A stretch of DNA of 64,000 nucleotides, from positions 62,001 to 126,000 of the forward strand of contig DJVB01000030.1 in the NCBI GenBank assembly GCA_002440745.1, written 5' to 3'. Of the stretch, positions 44,005 to 52,959 are shown piece after piece (position 1 is the stretch's first letter; every line of letters begins with the position of its first letter). The notes under the pieces were generated by a model. That model was not told the DNA's origin, made no database searches, and worked only from the letters and a program-made list of their open reading frames with translations. The stretch is from Bacteroidales bacterium UBA6267. Lineage in GTDB: Bacteria; Bacteroidota; Bacteroidia; Bacteroidales; UBA1556. The position numbers and the translations under genes are program-made.

Positions 44005-45546
44005 ATGAAAGCAAAGATTACTATTTCAATTCTACTTTTTGTTTTTCCATTTATTATTTTTTCGCAGAATGCTTTGCATTTCGACGGAACAAACGACAGG
44101 GTAAATTGTGGGAATACTAATGCGACTCAGATTACGGGCAATCAGATAACGGTTGAAGCTTGGATTAAACCCACAGCTTTTGGCACAGAGTACTGGCGAA
44201 ATAATATTGTAAACAAAGAAACCTGGACTCCCGAGGCCGGATATATGCTTCGTTGTGGGGCAGGAGGGAAGTTGAATTTTACTCTGGGCAACGGCACATG
44301 GCATGAGTTGGTGAGTAGCTCTTCGGTGCTTTCGTTGAATGTTTGGCAGCATGTTGCCGGCACTTATGATGGTTCGTACATGCGAATTTATAAGAATGGC
44401 AATATTGTGGATTCAATGGCGGCTTCCTTTGGAAATATCTCCAATGCTAATGCCGCACTGACCATTGGAGATTATGCCGGCGGCGGACGTTATTATAATG
44501 GAGCAATTGATGAAGTTCGCATTTGGAATGTGGTTCGCACCAAGCAACAGTTGCAGGCTGCAATGAACTCGGAACTTTGTGCCGGACAACCCGGATTAAA
44601 AGTCTATTATCGTTTCAATCAAGGAGTTGCGGGTGGAAACAATAGTTTGGTGACTACCTTATTAGACCAAACTTCTAATGCTTCTAATGGAACTCTGACG
44701 AATTTTGCGTTGAGCGGCACCACAAGCAACTGGGTTTTAGGAGCTATATTGTCGTCAGCCCCGGGAGGAAGTCAAGATACCATTTATGATGTTTTCTGTC
44801 AGGGAAATACTTATTCCTTTGGAGGACAATCTCTTACCGCTCCTGGAACCTATACTCACACCTTTTACACTGCATTGGGTTGTGATTCTATCATTACTCT
44901 GATTCTTTCGATGAATCCATCCACTTCCTCTACTTTTGGTCATACCATTTGTCAGGGAAGTAGTTATGTTTTTGGTTCCCAAAACCTCACAACGCCGGGC
45001 ACTTATTATCATACTTTCACCTCTGCAAATGGTTGCGATAGTTTGGTGACACTCAACCTGCAAGTCACCGCTGTTGACACTTCAGTTACTTTAGTTTTTC
45101 CGATTTCGTTGAAGGCAAATGCTACTAATGCTACCTATCAATGGGTTGATTGTGATAATGGTTTTTCTCTGATAAGCGGAGCTAACAACAGCATTTTCAC
45201 TCCAACGACTGATGGGAATTATGCAGTGATTGTAAATCAAAATGGTTGCACGGATACATCTGAATGTCATAATGTTACAGGTACATCTATAAATAAAACG
45301 ACCAATAATAATCCATGGATAGTTTTTCCAAATCCATTTTCAGATGTTTTAACCATTCAAGGAGCATTTTCGGAGTTGGAATATGTGATTTATAACTCTG
45401 TTGGGCAGATTGTTGGTGAGTCTAAGGTTCTTGGAAATAGTGTTGTTTTGGATTTAAAAGACTTGAAAGTTGGCGTTTATTTTATGAAGATAAAAATCGG
45501 CGGAGAGGTAAGTTATCAGAAAATTGTCAAGGTGAAAATGTTGTGA
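44005..45546 (+). CDS. Secreted LamG-domain protein with T9SS type A sorting domain
   Basis: A 513-residue protein. Residues 1-20 are a signal peptide (ISILLFVFPFIIFS). Residues about 22-195 form a LamG/concanavalin A-like domain (LHFDGTNDRVNCG, ITVEAWIKP, WQHVAGTYDGSYMRIYKNG, GAIDEVRIWNVVRTKQQL). Two Ig-like repeats with GCDSIITL and GCDSLVTL cores follow, related to the repeats of the propeller protein at 25425. The C-terminus is a type A sorting domain (VFPNPFSDVLTIQG, GVYFMKIK). Probably surface-attached and glycan- or protein-binding. Confidence 0.92.
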   Translation: MKAKITISILLFVFPFIIFSQNALHFDGTNDRVNCGNTNATQITGNQITVEAWIKPTAFGTEYWRNNIVNKETWTPEAGYMLRCGAGGKLNFTLGNGTWHELVSSSSVLSLNVWQHVAGTYDGSYMRIYKNGNIVDSMAASFGNISNANAALTIGDYAGGGRYYNGAIDEVRIWNVVRTKQQLQAAMNSELCAGQPGLKVYYRFNQGVAGGNNSLVTTLLDQTSNASNGTLTNFALSGTTSNWVLGAILSSAPGGSQDTIYDVFCQGNTYSFGGQSLTAPGTYTHTFYTALGCDSIITLILSMNPSTSSTFGHTICQGSSYVFGSQNLTTPGTYYHTFTSANGCDSLVTLNLQVTAVDTSVTLVFPISLKANATNATYQWVDCDNGFSLISGANNSIFTPTTDGNYAVIVNQNGCTDTSECHNVTGTSINKTTNNNPWIVFPNPFSDVLTIQGAFSELEYVIYNSVGQIVGESKVLGNSVVLDLKDLKVGVYFMKIKIGGEVSYQKIVKVKML

Positions 45547-45670
45547 GATAAATAGTTAAGATATCTCCAAGTATTAACTTCTGTAGAATTCTGAGTTGGA
45601 TATTCTTGGGATATTTGAATCCAAACAAAGCGGAAAATCATGTAATTTGCGCCTTTAAATTCATGAGCGC

Positions 45671-45859
45671 ATGATCACAGAAAACTCAATTAGTAAGCTT
45701 AAATTTTTCCTCAAGGAAATGTTCCAGTTCAACGCCAATGACCTGGACTTTGGTATTTACAGAATATACAATCTGAAACGAAAAGAGATTAAAAGCTTTA
45801 TTGATGGTAAGTGGTTTTTAGTGCTAACTGTTGTTAATTCAGATATTTATAACCGGTAA
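45671..45859 (+). pseudogene. Truncated N-terminus of a DNA methyltransferase
   Basis: A 62-codon frame whose first 45 residues (LKFFLKEMFQFNANDLDFG, YRIYNLKRKEIKSFID) match the start of large site-specific adenine DNA methyltransferases of restriction systems. After SFIDG, near 45807, the resemblance stops and the frame ends within 17 codons, so the body of the gene has been deleted. The Fic gene begins five bases after the stop. Together they look like the edge of a lost restriction-modification locus. Confidence 0.62.
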
Positions 45860-45863
45860 AATT

Positions 45864-46643
45864 ATGGAATTTCAAATCATTTCTTCCGGCTTATTGAACG
45901 ATTATCTTTCATTGATGCCACAGGGTATGCAAGAAGCTTTAAATAACTTGCAAGATGCTGAATTATCAACACCTAATTTTAGTTTTTATGCTTCTGTAGC
46001 TTCTGTTTTTAGCAGTAAAATTGAAGGGGAGTCCATTGATTTAGATAGTTATATCAAGCATAGGAGAGATGGAGTGGCATTTCAACCTGATTATACAAAA
46101 AAGATTGATGACTTGTATAGAGCCTATCAATTTGCTAAAGATGAGCCGTTAAATGAGGAAAATATCAAATATGCGCATAAGCTTCTGAGTAAACATTTAG
46201 TTGCAAATTCGTGGCAAGGGCGCTACAGAATGCAAAATATGTATGTTGCAACCGAAGATGGTCGGATTGAGTATGTGGCAGCTTCACCTTATATCGTGCC
46301 TGAAGAAATGCGAAAATTAATGGAAGATATTTCCGAATTGTTGGACGCATCTTTATCAATTGCCGAAGTGTTGTTTTTTGCGTCAATGATACACCTTGTT
46401 TTTGTTAAAATTCACCCGTGGAATGATGGCAATGGGCGAAGTGCAAGGTTAATCGAAAAATGGTTTCTTGCATCCAAATTGGGCGAAAAGGCATGGTTTA
46501 TTCAAAGTGAAAAATTGTATTACCTACAACATCAGGAATATTATCGCAATATTAGAGCTTTAGGGTTAGAATACGAATTCTTGGATTTTGGCAAAGCACT
46601 GCCCTTCTTGTTAATGCTTCCAAAAACATTAATTGCTGACTGA
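45864..46643 (+). CDS. Fic-domain protein (AMPylator-type), class II
   Basis: A 259-residue Fic protein. The ATG at 45864 (MEFQIISSG) is preferred to an in-frame upstream start at 45831, which lies inside the methylase stub. The active-site motif is HPWNDGNGRSARL. The N-terminal helix carries SSKIEGES, which fits the S-x3-E-G inhibitory motif of class II Fic enzymes, in which the Glu blocks ATP gamma-phosphate binding until released. The flap region (YVAASPYIVPEEM) and the Fic core helices are complete. Targets are unknown. Such genes are common passengers of restriction loci in Bacteroidota. Confidence 0.9.
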   Translation: MEFQIISSGLLNDYLSLMPQGMQEALNNLQDAELSTPNFSFYASVASVFSSKIEGESIDLDSYIKHRRDGVAFQPDYTKKIDDLYRAYQFAKDEPLNEENIKYAHKLLSKHLVANSWQGRYRMQNMYVATEDGRIEYVAASPYIVPEEMRKLMEDISELLDASLSIAEVLFFASMIHLVFVKIHPWNDGNGRSARLIEKWFLASKLGEKAWFIQSEKLYYLQHQEYYRNIRALGLEYEFLDFGKALPFLLMLPKTLIAD

Positions 46644-46677
46644 TGGAATAAATTCGATTAGTTCCAACGAAAAATCA

Positions 46678-47226
46678 TCAATAATTCTCCTCTACAAATC
46701 CCGCCGGATTCTTCGCCCATTCTTTCCTATAAAGCTGTCGGATTTGAGCAATATCAGCTTCAAAATCGGAGGTGATATTGAACTCCTTAATAAGTCCCAC
46801 CGTTTTTGATTTATAGTCGATTTTGCCTAAGAAAAGTGGCACTTTCGTGGTTTGGGCGATACGCCAAAATCCACTCTTCCACTCTTTCACCGGCGACCGT
46901 GTGCCTTCAGGAGCAATGGTTAAAATAAAATTTTTGGTAGAGTTCATCTTCTCAACAACTTGATTCACAGTGCTGTTTCCGGGACTTCTGTCAATGGCGA
47001 TTCCTCCCATAGCTTTTAAAATATTTCCAACTGGAAAGGTGAATAATTCCTTTTTAACTAAAAACCTTGCTTTGATTCCGAGAGCACGATAAGCCAGAAA
47101 ACCAAGAATTAAGTCCCAATTGGATGTGTGCGGTGCGGCTATCACCACGGCTTTTTTTATCTCCTTCGGAAAATTTCCAACCACTTTCCAACCGGCTATA
47201 CCTAATATAAAACGACTTATTCTCAT
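46678..47226 (-). CDS. PlsC-type acyltransferase (lysophospholipid acyltransferase family)
   Basis: A 182-residue acyltransferase. The catalytic motif HTSNWD (H-x4-D) is at residues 33-38, and the acceptor motif APEGTRS at about 104-110. ILKAMGGIAIDRS corresponds to motif II. It is short and lacks a clear membrane helix besides the hydrophobic N-terminus. It likely transfers an acyl chain to a lysophospholipid or similar acceptor. It converges with the Fic gene 34 bases away. Confidence 0.85.
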   Translation of the reverse strand: MRISRFILGIAGWKVVGNFPKEIKKAVVIAAPHTSNWDLILGFLAYRALGIKARFLVKKELFTFPVGNILKAMGGIAIDRSPGNSTVNQVVEKMNSTKNFILTIAPEGTRSPVKEWKSGFWRIAQTTKVPLFLGKIDYKSKTVGLIKEFNITSDFEADIAQIRQLYRKEWAKNPAGFVEENY

Positions 47227-47262
47227 TGTAAAACTTTATAAAATTGAAATATCTATTACGAT

Positions 47263-47457
47263 CCTTCGCTTTCAATCCCCCGCCCTACGGGCACCCCCTT
47301 CGCCAAGGGGGACGAGGCTTCTCCACAAAGTTTAATTCTTTAATCATTAAAAACCAGTACTTTCCAATACGTTCCTTCACTTTAAATGCAATCCATCACC
47401 TGTCCCCCTTTGAAAAGGGGGTGGCGAAGCCGGGGGATTGAAAACTATCTTTAAATC
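47263..47457. repeat. MITE-like repeat element, copy 1
   Basis: A non-coding element with inverted-related ends. The left end has TTTCAATCCCCCG and CACCCCCTT/AAGGGGGA; the right end has TCCCCCTTTGAAAAGGGGG followed by GGGGGATTGAAA. The centre is AT-rich (GTTTAATTCTTTAATC). It is nearly identical to copy 2. Confidence 0.85.
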
Positions 47458-47485
47458 ATTGAAAATCATTGTTTTTCAATACATT

Positions 47486-47710
47486 CCTTCACTTTCAATC
47501 CCCCGCCCTTACGCTTACGCCGAAGCTTCAGCGTAGGAGCACAGGCACTCCCTTCGCCAAGGGGGACGAGGCTTCTCCACAAAGTTTAATTCTTTAATCA
47601 TTAAAAACCAGTACTTTCCAATACGTTCCTTCACTTTAAATGCAATCCTTCACCTGTCCCCCTTTGAAAAGGGGGTGGCGAAGCCGGGGGATTGAAAACT
47701 ATCTTTAAAT
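47486..47710. repeat. MITE-like repeat element, copy 2
   Basis: A direct repeat of copy 1, 28 bases downstream. It differs mainly by about 30 extra bases near the left end (around 47509-47547, containing GCTTACGCCGAAGC) and by one base near 47650. The two copies fill the gap between the acyltransferase and ligA; no gene is seen here. Confidence 0.85.
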
Positions 47711-47727
47711 TATCATTATCCATCCTG

Positions 47728-49716
47728 CTACTCAATCATTTTGCGAAATTCCTCTTCCGAAATAATTTGAATTCCAAGCTTTTCGGCTTTTACCAATTTA
47801 GCCGGCCCCATATTGTCTCCTGCCAAAACAAAATCGGTCTTAGCTGAAATTGCAGAAACGTTTACGCCGCCATTCATAACAATCAACTCTTTGAGTTTCT
47901 CACGGTCGATGCTGAATTTACCGGAAACCACAAAGGATTTTCCATTTAGTCGGTCAACGATTTCTGTGGTTGTTTCCATTTCCATTTTAAGTCCGGCGGC
48001 TTTCAACCTATCGACCATAAGCACATTTGAAAAATCTTCAAAAAATGCCACCACCGATTTGGTAATGCTTTCGCCAATATCTTCAACCTCAATCAATTCC
48101 GTTTCAGTTGCAGCCATCAATCTATCCATCGACCTGAAATGCTGAGCCAATTTGCGGGCAACGGTCTCGCCAACATAACGGATTCCCATCGAAAAAAGCA
48201 ATTTGTCGAACGGACGATTTTTCGATTCTTGAATGGACTCCACTAAATTTGTTGCCGATTTGTCTTTAAAACCTTCCAAACGCATCACTTGGTCTTTAGT
48301 AAGATAGTAGAAATCAGCTACATCCTTCACTAAACCCATATCGAAAAGAGCTGCAACCGTCGCTTCACCGGCATTGATATCCATCATTTTACGGCCTACA
48401 AAATGCTCAAGCCGACCTTTGATTTGGGGCGGACAGTGATATTCGTTGGGGCAATAGTGATTGGCCTCACCTTCCTTTCGAATCAGTGTCGTACCACATT
48501 CGGGACATTTCTCGATAAAGCTAAGCGGTTGAGAATCAGAAGGTCTTTTAGTAAGATTTACCCCAATAATCTTTGGAATTATCTCTCCTCCTTTTTCCAC
48601 AAACACCGTGTCGCCTAAGCGCAAATCCAATTCAGCCATGATGTCGGCATTGTGTACGGAAGCTCTTTTTACAGTGGTTCCGGCTAATAAAACCGGTGTG
48701 AGATTGGCAACCGGTGTAACTGACCCTGTTCGACCAACCTGATAACTAATTGACTCTAAGGTGGTTTCAACTCGCTCGGCTTTGAATTTGTAAGAAATTG
48801 CCCAGCGCGGATTTTTGGCGGTAAAGCCCAATTCTTGCTGAAGTTTATAATCGTTTACTTTTATAACCACCCCGTCAATATCGAAATCTAAATCTCTACG
48901 TGCCGTGTCCCAATAATTTATAAAGTCAAAAACATCGTCCATTCCGGCAGCTTTCACCATGAAATCGGGAATCTTGAAGCCCCATTTCTTAGCAATTTGT
49001 AAATTTTCGTAATGGCTGTCGAAGGGGAGATTTTCACCTAAAATGAAATAGAGATAGCAATCGAGCGGGCGCTTTGCAACTTCGGCAGAGTTTTGCAATT
49101 TGATACTTCCTGCCGCGGCATTGCGCGGGTTTGCAAATTGTTGCTCACCGCTTTCGGCTCTGTTTTGATTGAAGGCTTCAAATCCGCTTCGGGTCATAAT
49201 AATTTCTCCGCGAATTTCAAAGCTCTCAGGCCATCCTTCACCTCTAAGTTGAAGCGGTATGCTTTTGATTGTCTTCACATTAGCTGTCACATCATCACCC
49301 TGAACTCCATCGCCTCGGGTTACGGCACGTACCAACTTGCCTGCTTCATAAGTTAGTCCGATGGCTAATCCGTCGTATTTCAATTCACAAACATAATCGA
49401 AATCCACATCAATCAGCTTTCGGATTCGTTGGTCGAAATCGCGTAATTCACCTTCATTATAGGTGTTCCCCAACGAAAGCATAGGGTATTTATGAACAAC
49501 GGTCTTAAATTCCTTGCTAATTTCACCTCCAACGCGCTTAGTAGGGGAATCGGCCCGTGCCCATTCCGGATGTTTTTCCTCTAATGCCTGCAATTCTTTG
49601 AGCATCATATCGAACTCATAATCAGATATTTCAGGCTGAGCAAGCACGTAATAATTATAATTATGCTCGTTAAGAGCGAGAGTTAGCTCATCTATTCGTA
49701 TTTGGTCATTATTCAT
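47728..49716 (-). CDS. ligA: NAD-dependent DNA ligase LigA
   Basis: A 662-residue essential ligase that seals nicks with NAD as cofactor. The ATG at 49716 (MNNDQIRIDEL) is preferred to a TTG five codons upstream. The Ia domain (LNEHNYNYYVLAQPEISDYEFD) binds NMN. The adenylation motif CELKYDGLAIGL supplies the catalytic Lys. The OB fold, a four-Cys zinc finger (CPECG, CPNEYHC), helix-hairpin-helix motifs (LFSMGIRYVGETVARKLA) and a C-terminal BRCT domain (LNGKSFVVSGKF) are all intact. It stands as a single gene after the repeat pair. Confidence 0.97.
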   Translation of the reverse strand: MNNDQIRIDELTLALNEHNYNYYVLAQPEISDYEFDMMLKELQALEEKHPEWARADSPTKRVGGEISKEFKTVVHKYPMLSLGNTYNEGELRDFDQRIRKLIDVDFDYVCELKYDGLAIGLTYEAGKLVRAVTRGDGVQGDDVTANVKTIKSIPLQLRGEGWPESFEIRGEIIMTRSGFEAFNQNRAESGEQQFANPRNAAAGSIKLQNSAEVAKRPLDCYLYFILGENLPFDSHYENLQIAKKWGFKIPDFMVKAAGMDDVFDFINYWDTARRDLDFDIDGVVIKVNDYKLQQELGFTAKNPRWAISYKFKAERVETTLESISYQVGRTGSVTPVANLTPVLLAGTTVKRASVHNADIMAELDLRLGDTVFVEKGGEIIPKIIGVNLTKRPSDSQPLSFIEKCPECGTTLIRKEGEANHYCPNEYHCPPQIKGRLEHFVGRKMMDINAGEATVAALFDMGLVKDVADFYYLTKDQVMRLEGFKDKSATNLVESIQESKNRPFDKLLFSMGIRYVGETVARKLAQHFRSMDRLMAATETELIEVEDIGESITKSVVAFFEDFSNVLMVDRLKAAGLKMEMETTTEIVDRLNGKSFVVSGKFSIDREKLKELIVMNGGVNVSAISAKTDFVLAGDNMGPAKLVKAEKLGIQIISEEEFRKMIE

Positions 49717-49746
49717 GAATCGAAAATTCAAAATTTAAACGCTTGG

Positions 49747-49754
49747 CAAAGTTA
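49747..49754 (-). promoter_or_regulatory. -7 element of ligA
   Basis: The minus strand reads TAACTTTG, a perfect TAnnTTTG, 30 bases before the ATG. No clear -33 TTTG was found. Confidence 0.5.
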
Positions 49755-49799
49755 AATAATTCGAGTTTAGGTTGGAGAATTGTTAGATGTGAAATTAGG

Positions 49800-50336
49800 T
49801 TAAGCCAAATTACTCAGGTGAGCTTTCAGTTTTTTGATTGCCCAATCGTAATGACTTGAAGTAGCAGATACACAATAACTTCCAAGAGTGGTTGTGCCGG
49901 TCCAATCATAGTATTGTTTTGTGAAAAGCTCCTCATTTGAAAGCGGTTGCAGCAATTCTAACACATCTTTATGGCTATTTTTAAGTAATTCCTTAGCATC
50001 AGTTAAAGACGTATTTTGGTGTTTTTTCCAAAACGCCACATTCATTTCACCATAAGTTTTCCAATTATATGGCTTAGGAAGAAAATCTGTTTTATTGCCT
50101 GATTTATTGGAGCTTACCCAGTTTAATAGAAGTTTATGCCACTCAAAAAGATGAATTAATACATCTCGAAGGTTTTTATCTCTACTCCAATGAGCTTCTT
50201 TTTTAGAAGCGTCCTCAGAAAAATTAAACTCTGTTTTTAATGCTATTTCGGTCAGTGAATCAATGAGTTGCCACAATTTGTCAAAGTTTGAGTTTGCAGC
50301 TTCAATTAAATCGGTTTTTGAGGTTGGTCTTGCCAT
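49800..50336 (-). CDS. ClbS/DfsB family four-helix bundle protein
   Basis: A 178-residue DinB-like helical protein of the ClbS/DfsB family (DUF1706). The start ARPTSKTDLIEAANSNFDKL, the RDVLIHLFEWHKLLLNW segment, YNWKTYGEMN and the terminal SATSSHYDWAIKKLKAHL are all family features. Members include ClbS, which hydrolyses the colibactin cyclopropane, and stress-induced proteins of unknown role. No biosynthetic cluster is near, so a self-resistance role is not supported here. Confidence 0.88.
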   Translation of the reverse strand: MARPTSKTDLIEAANSNFDKLWQLIDSLTEIALKTEFNFSEDASKKEAHWSRDKNLRDVLIHLFEWHKLLLNWVSSNKSGNKTDFLPKPYNWKTYGEMNVAFWKKHQNTSLTDAKELLKNSHKDVLELLQPLSNEELFTKQYYDWTGTTTLGSYCVSATSSHYDWAIKKLKAHLSNLA

Positions 50337-50579
50337 TTTTATGAGGTTGTTTTTGGGAATTTTAGTATTGGTTATATTGTATAAAGTATGATAAATCAGA
50401 TAATTAGCTCTTTAGAAAACTTAATATTAACTGACTCGGCTAAAGTAAAAAAATATTGGATTCCACAAAAAAGGTAAATGAGAAATATTGGATATCATAA
50501 TCAATAACTTAACCATTCAATTATAAAAAAATTACATCGAACTCAAGTTATATTTAAACCAGAATTTCGTTTAATCGTT

Positions 50580-51248
50580 TTAACCTTCAATCACCCCATC
50601 CTTCAATCTAATGATTCGGTCGGATTTGGCGGCGAGGCTAAGGTCATGGGTTACAATCACAAAGGTTTGACCCAACTCGTTGCGCAACTGCACAAAAAGG
50701 TCGTGGAGTTCGTTGGAGTTGGCTTCGTCAAGATTGCCGGAGGGTTCGTCGGCTAAAATCACATCGGGGCGGTTGATGAGAGCCCGTGCAATTGCCACTC
50801 GCTGGGCCTCACCTCCCGAAAGCTCGGCAGGTTTATGCTGTGCTCTGTCCTTAAGGTTGAGCATTTCGAGTAGTTGCAGTGCGTCGCGCTCCGCTTCGTT
50901 TTTTCCTCGGCGCGCAATATAGGCCGGTATGCAAATGTTTTCGATGGCTGTAAACTCCGGCAGCAAATGGTGAAACTGAAAAACAAAACCGATATGTTTG
51001 TTGCGGAAAGCTGCCAATTGATTTCCCTTGAGCGAGTTTAACTCGGTATCATTAATCCAAACTTTTCCCTTATCTGCTTGGTCAAGGCTGCCGATAATCT
51101 GCAAAAGGGTTGTCTTTCCGGCACCGCTCGGGCCCGTGATGGCAACCATTTCGGCTTTCGTTACCGAAAGGCTAACATCGTGTAAAACAACTAATTTACC
51201 ATAAGATTTGGTGATGCCTTCCGTGCGTATCAACAGATTTTCCGACAT
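50580..51248 (-). CDS. lolD: ABC transporter ATP-binding protein, LolD/MacB type
   Basis: A 222-residue ATPase of the group that releases lipoproteins from the inner membrane (LolCDE) or powers MacB-like exporters. Walker A is GPSGAGKTT, the signature is LSGGEAQRVAIARAL and Walker B is VILADEPSGNLD. The Q loop with FVFQFHHLLPEFTAIENI is characteristic of LolD. Its permease partner is not adjacent, which is common in Bacteroidota. A TACCTTCG sequence (minus strand, near 51275) is a one-mismatch -7 element. Confidence 0.88.
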   Translation of the reverse strand: MSENLLIRTEGITKSYGKLVVLHDVSLSVTKAEMVAITGPSGAGKTTLLQIIGSLDQADKGKVWINDTELNSLKGNQLAAFRNKHIGFVFQFHHLLPEFTAIENICIPAYIARRGKNEAERDALQLLEMLNLKDRAQHKPAELSGGEAQRVAIARALINRPDVILADEPSGNLDEANSNELHDLFVQLRNELGQTFVIVTHDLSLAAKSDRIIRLKDGVIEG

Positions 51249-51784
51249 AAAAATTAATTTAGGCTTTCATGGGCGAAGGTAAATATTTATTGTATGCTAC
51301 TGGCAGCTAATCTGAAGTTGTGGGATTGAACTTGCAACCTATAATCCATCAATCGACTTAAAAGCTGATTGAAATTTATAGGCGGTGAAGATGATTAATT
51401 TAATCGAAATGAAAAAATCCAAGGCAATAATGCGCTGTAAATATAAAAAATCCAAACCAATAATCACCGTGAAATGTGAAAAATCCAAACCGGAAAGTTG
51501 ATTTCGTTACTTAAATCTTATTAATCCTTCTTTTTGATTTTTTAAAATGAGGTAAATCCGCTTTTTTCGCGAACTTAAAATATCTAATAATTATCATATT
51601 TTGCTAATTTTAAGGGAAATAAGATGTTACCATTTTTCCATTTATCTATATTTGCTCCGTTCATTTTCCCTGTATTTCTAATTTATTCTTTTCCGCAAAA
51701 CATTTTTTTGTTTATTTGTGGTAGAATCGTTATACGAAATACATAAACAGTACATTACAACAAACATTAAATCAGTATCATAAT
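51249..51784. other. Long intergenic region between lolD and the homogentisate operon
   Basis: No gene is supported. It holds the promoters of two divergent units and a 33-bp-period repeat (51412-51493). An AT-rich stretch follows up to the hmgA start, where TTTG occurs near 51706, but no perfect TAnnTTTG was found. Confidence 0.5.
51412..51493. repeat. Non-coding tandem repeat with 33-bp period
   Basis: AAAAAATCC or AAAAATCC followed by CAAACC or CAAGGC recurs at 51412, 51445 and about 51478. The first two units are complete and the third is partial. The middle part (AATAATCACCGTGAAAT and its variant) is also shared. Confidence 0.7.
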
Positions 51785-52945
51785 ATGGCCAGATACCATC
51801 GATTGGGCAAATTGCCCGAAAAACGTCATATCGCTTTCCGAAAACCTGACGGGACTTTATATCCTGAACAACTGATTTCTTCCGAGGGTTTTTCAAGCGA
51901 TTATTCCCTGACTTATCATATTCACCGTCCAACACAAGTTTTGGAGGTCGAAAAACCTATTGATGTTGCATTGCAGTTTGCCAATCTTGATGGACTGATT
52001 AGCAGGAGTTTGAAGGGGTTTGATATTTCAGCCAACGATGATTATCTCGAAAGTCGCGTGCCTGTGCTTGGAAACGATGAAATCATCATCAGCCTTGCAG
52101 CTCCACGAAAATCGATGTCGGATTATTTTTTCAAAAATTCCCAAGCCTACGAAATGATTTTTGTGCATATCGGAAGCGGTGTTTTGAAAACTATGTATGG
52201 AAACATTTCCTTTTCTTATGGCGATCATCTGATTATTCCAAAAGGAGTTGTTTATCAGCTTCATTTTAATGACGAAAACAATCGACTTTTCATTGTGGAA
52301 TCAACCACAGATTACCGTTTTCCAAAGAAATATATCAATCGCTCCGGTCAGTTGATGGAACATGCCCCCTTTTACGAACGCGATATTCGCCTGCCTGAAA
52401 ATCTCGAAACTCATGAAGAAACCGGCGATTTCAAAGTGATGATTAAACGCGATAACAAAATTTATCCCTACCATTATCTTTCGCATCCTTTCGACGTTGT
52501 CGGGTGGGACGGCTACCATTATCCTTATGCGTTGAGCATCCACGATTTTTCGCCAATCACCGGAAAATTGCATCTGCCCCCACCAATTCATCAAACGTGG
52601 GAATGCGGAGGTGCGGTGTTATGTGCTTTTGTGCCAAGACTTTACGATTATCATCCCGATTCAGTACCTGCGCCTTATAACCATGCCAATATTGATAGCG
52701 ACGAAGTTCTCTATTATGTCGATGGCGATTTTATGAGTCGAAATAATATCCAAAAGGGACAAATTACCCTTCATCCAATGGGAATTCCTCATGGTCCTCA
52801 TCCGGGTGCCGCAGAGCGCTCCATTGGCGAAAAAGAAACTCAGGAGTTAGCTGTTATGGTTGACACCTTTAAACCTCTGAAAATGACTGCTCAAGGAGCT
52901 GCAATTGAGGTGAAAGATTATTATAAATCATGGCTTGAACATTAA
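51785..52945 (+). CDS. hmgA: Homogentisate 1,2-dioxygenase
   Basis: A 386-residue iron dioxygenase that opens the ring of homogentisate to maleylacetoacetate in tyrosine and phenylalanine breakdown. The cupin core shows FVHIGSGVLKTMYGNISF and YGDHLIIPKG. The metal-binding segments are NHANIDSDEVLYYVDGDF (His and Glu) and HPMGIPHGPHPG (His). It is shorter than the roughly 430-residue proteobacterial enzymes, as in the Bacteroidota form. It is the first gene of a four-gene plus-strand operon with hpd, fahA and a flavin-reductase-like gene, and lies 14 bases before hpd. Confidence 0.94.
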   Translation: MARYHRLGKLPEKRHIAFRKPDGTLYPEQLISSEGFSSDYSLTYHIHRPTQVLEVEKPIDVALQFANLDGLISRSLKGFDISANDDYLESRVPVLGNDEIIISLAAPRKSMSDYFFKNSQAYEMIFVHIGSGVLKTMYGNISFSYGDHLIIPKGVVYQLHFNDENNRLFIVESTTDYRFPKKYINRSGQLMEHAPFYERDIRLPENLETHEETGDFKVMIKRDNKIYPYHYLSHPFDVVGWDGYHYPYALSIHDFSPITGKLHLPPPIHQTWECGGAVLCAFVPRLYDYHPDSVPAPYNHANIDSDEVLYYVDGDFMSRNNIQKGQITLHPMGIPHGPHPGAAERSIGEKETQELAVMVDTFKPLKMTAQGAAIEVKDYYKSWLEH

Positions 52946-52959
52946 TTTAAACTACTAAT

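Noticed and set aside
51678..51935. An 85-codon minus-strand frame overlapping the start of hmgA
   Set aside because: It is largely antisense to a well-conserved gene and has no recognisable family features.
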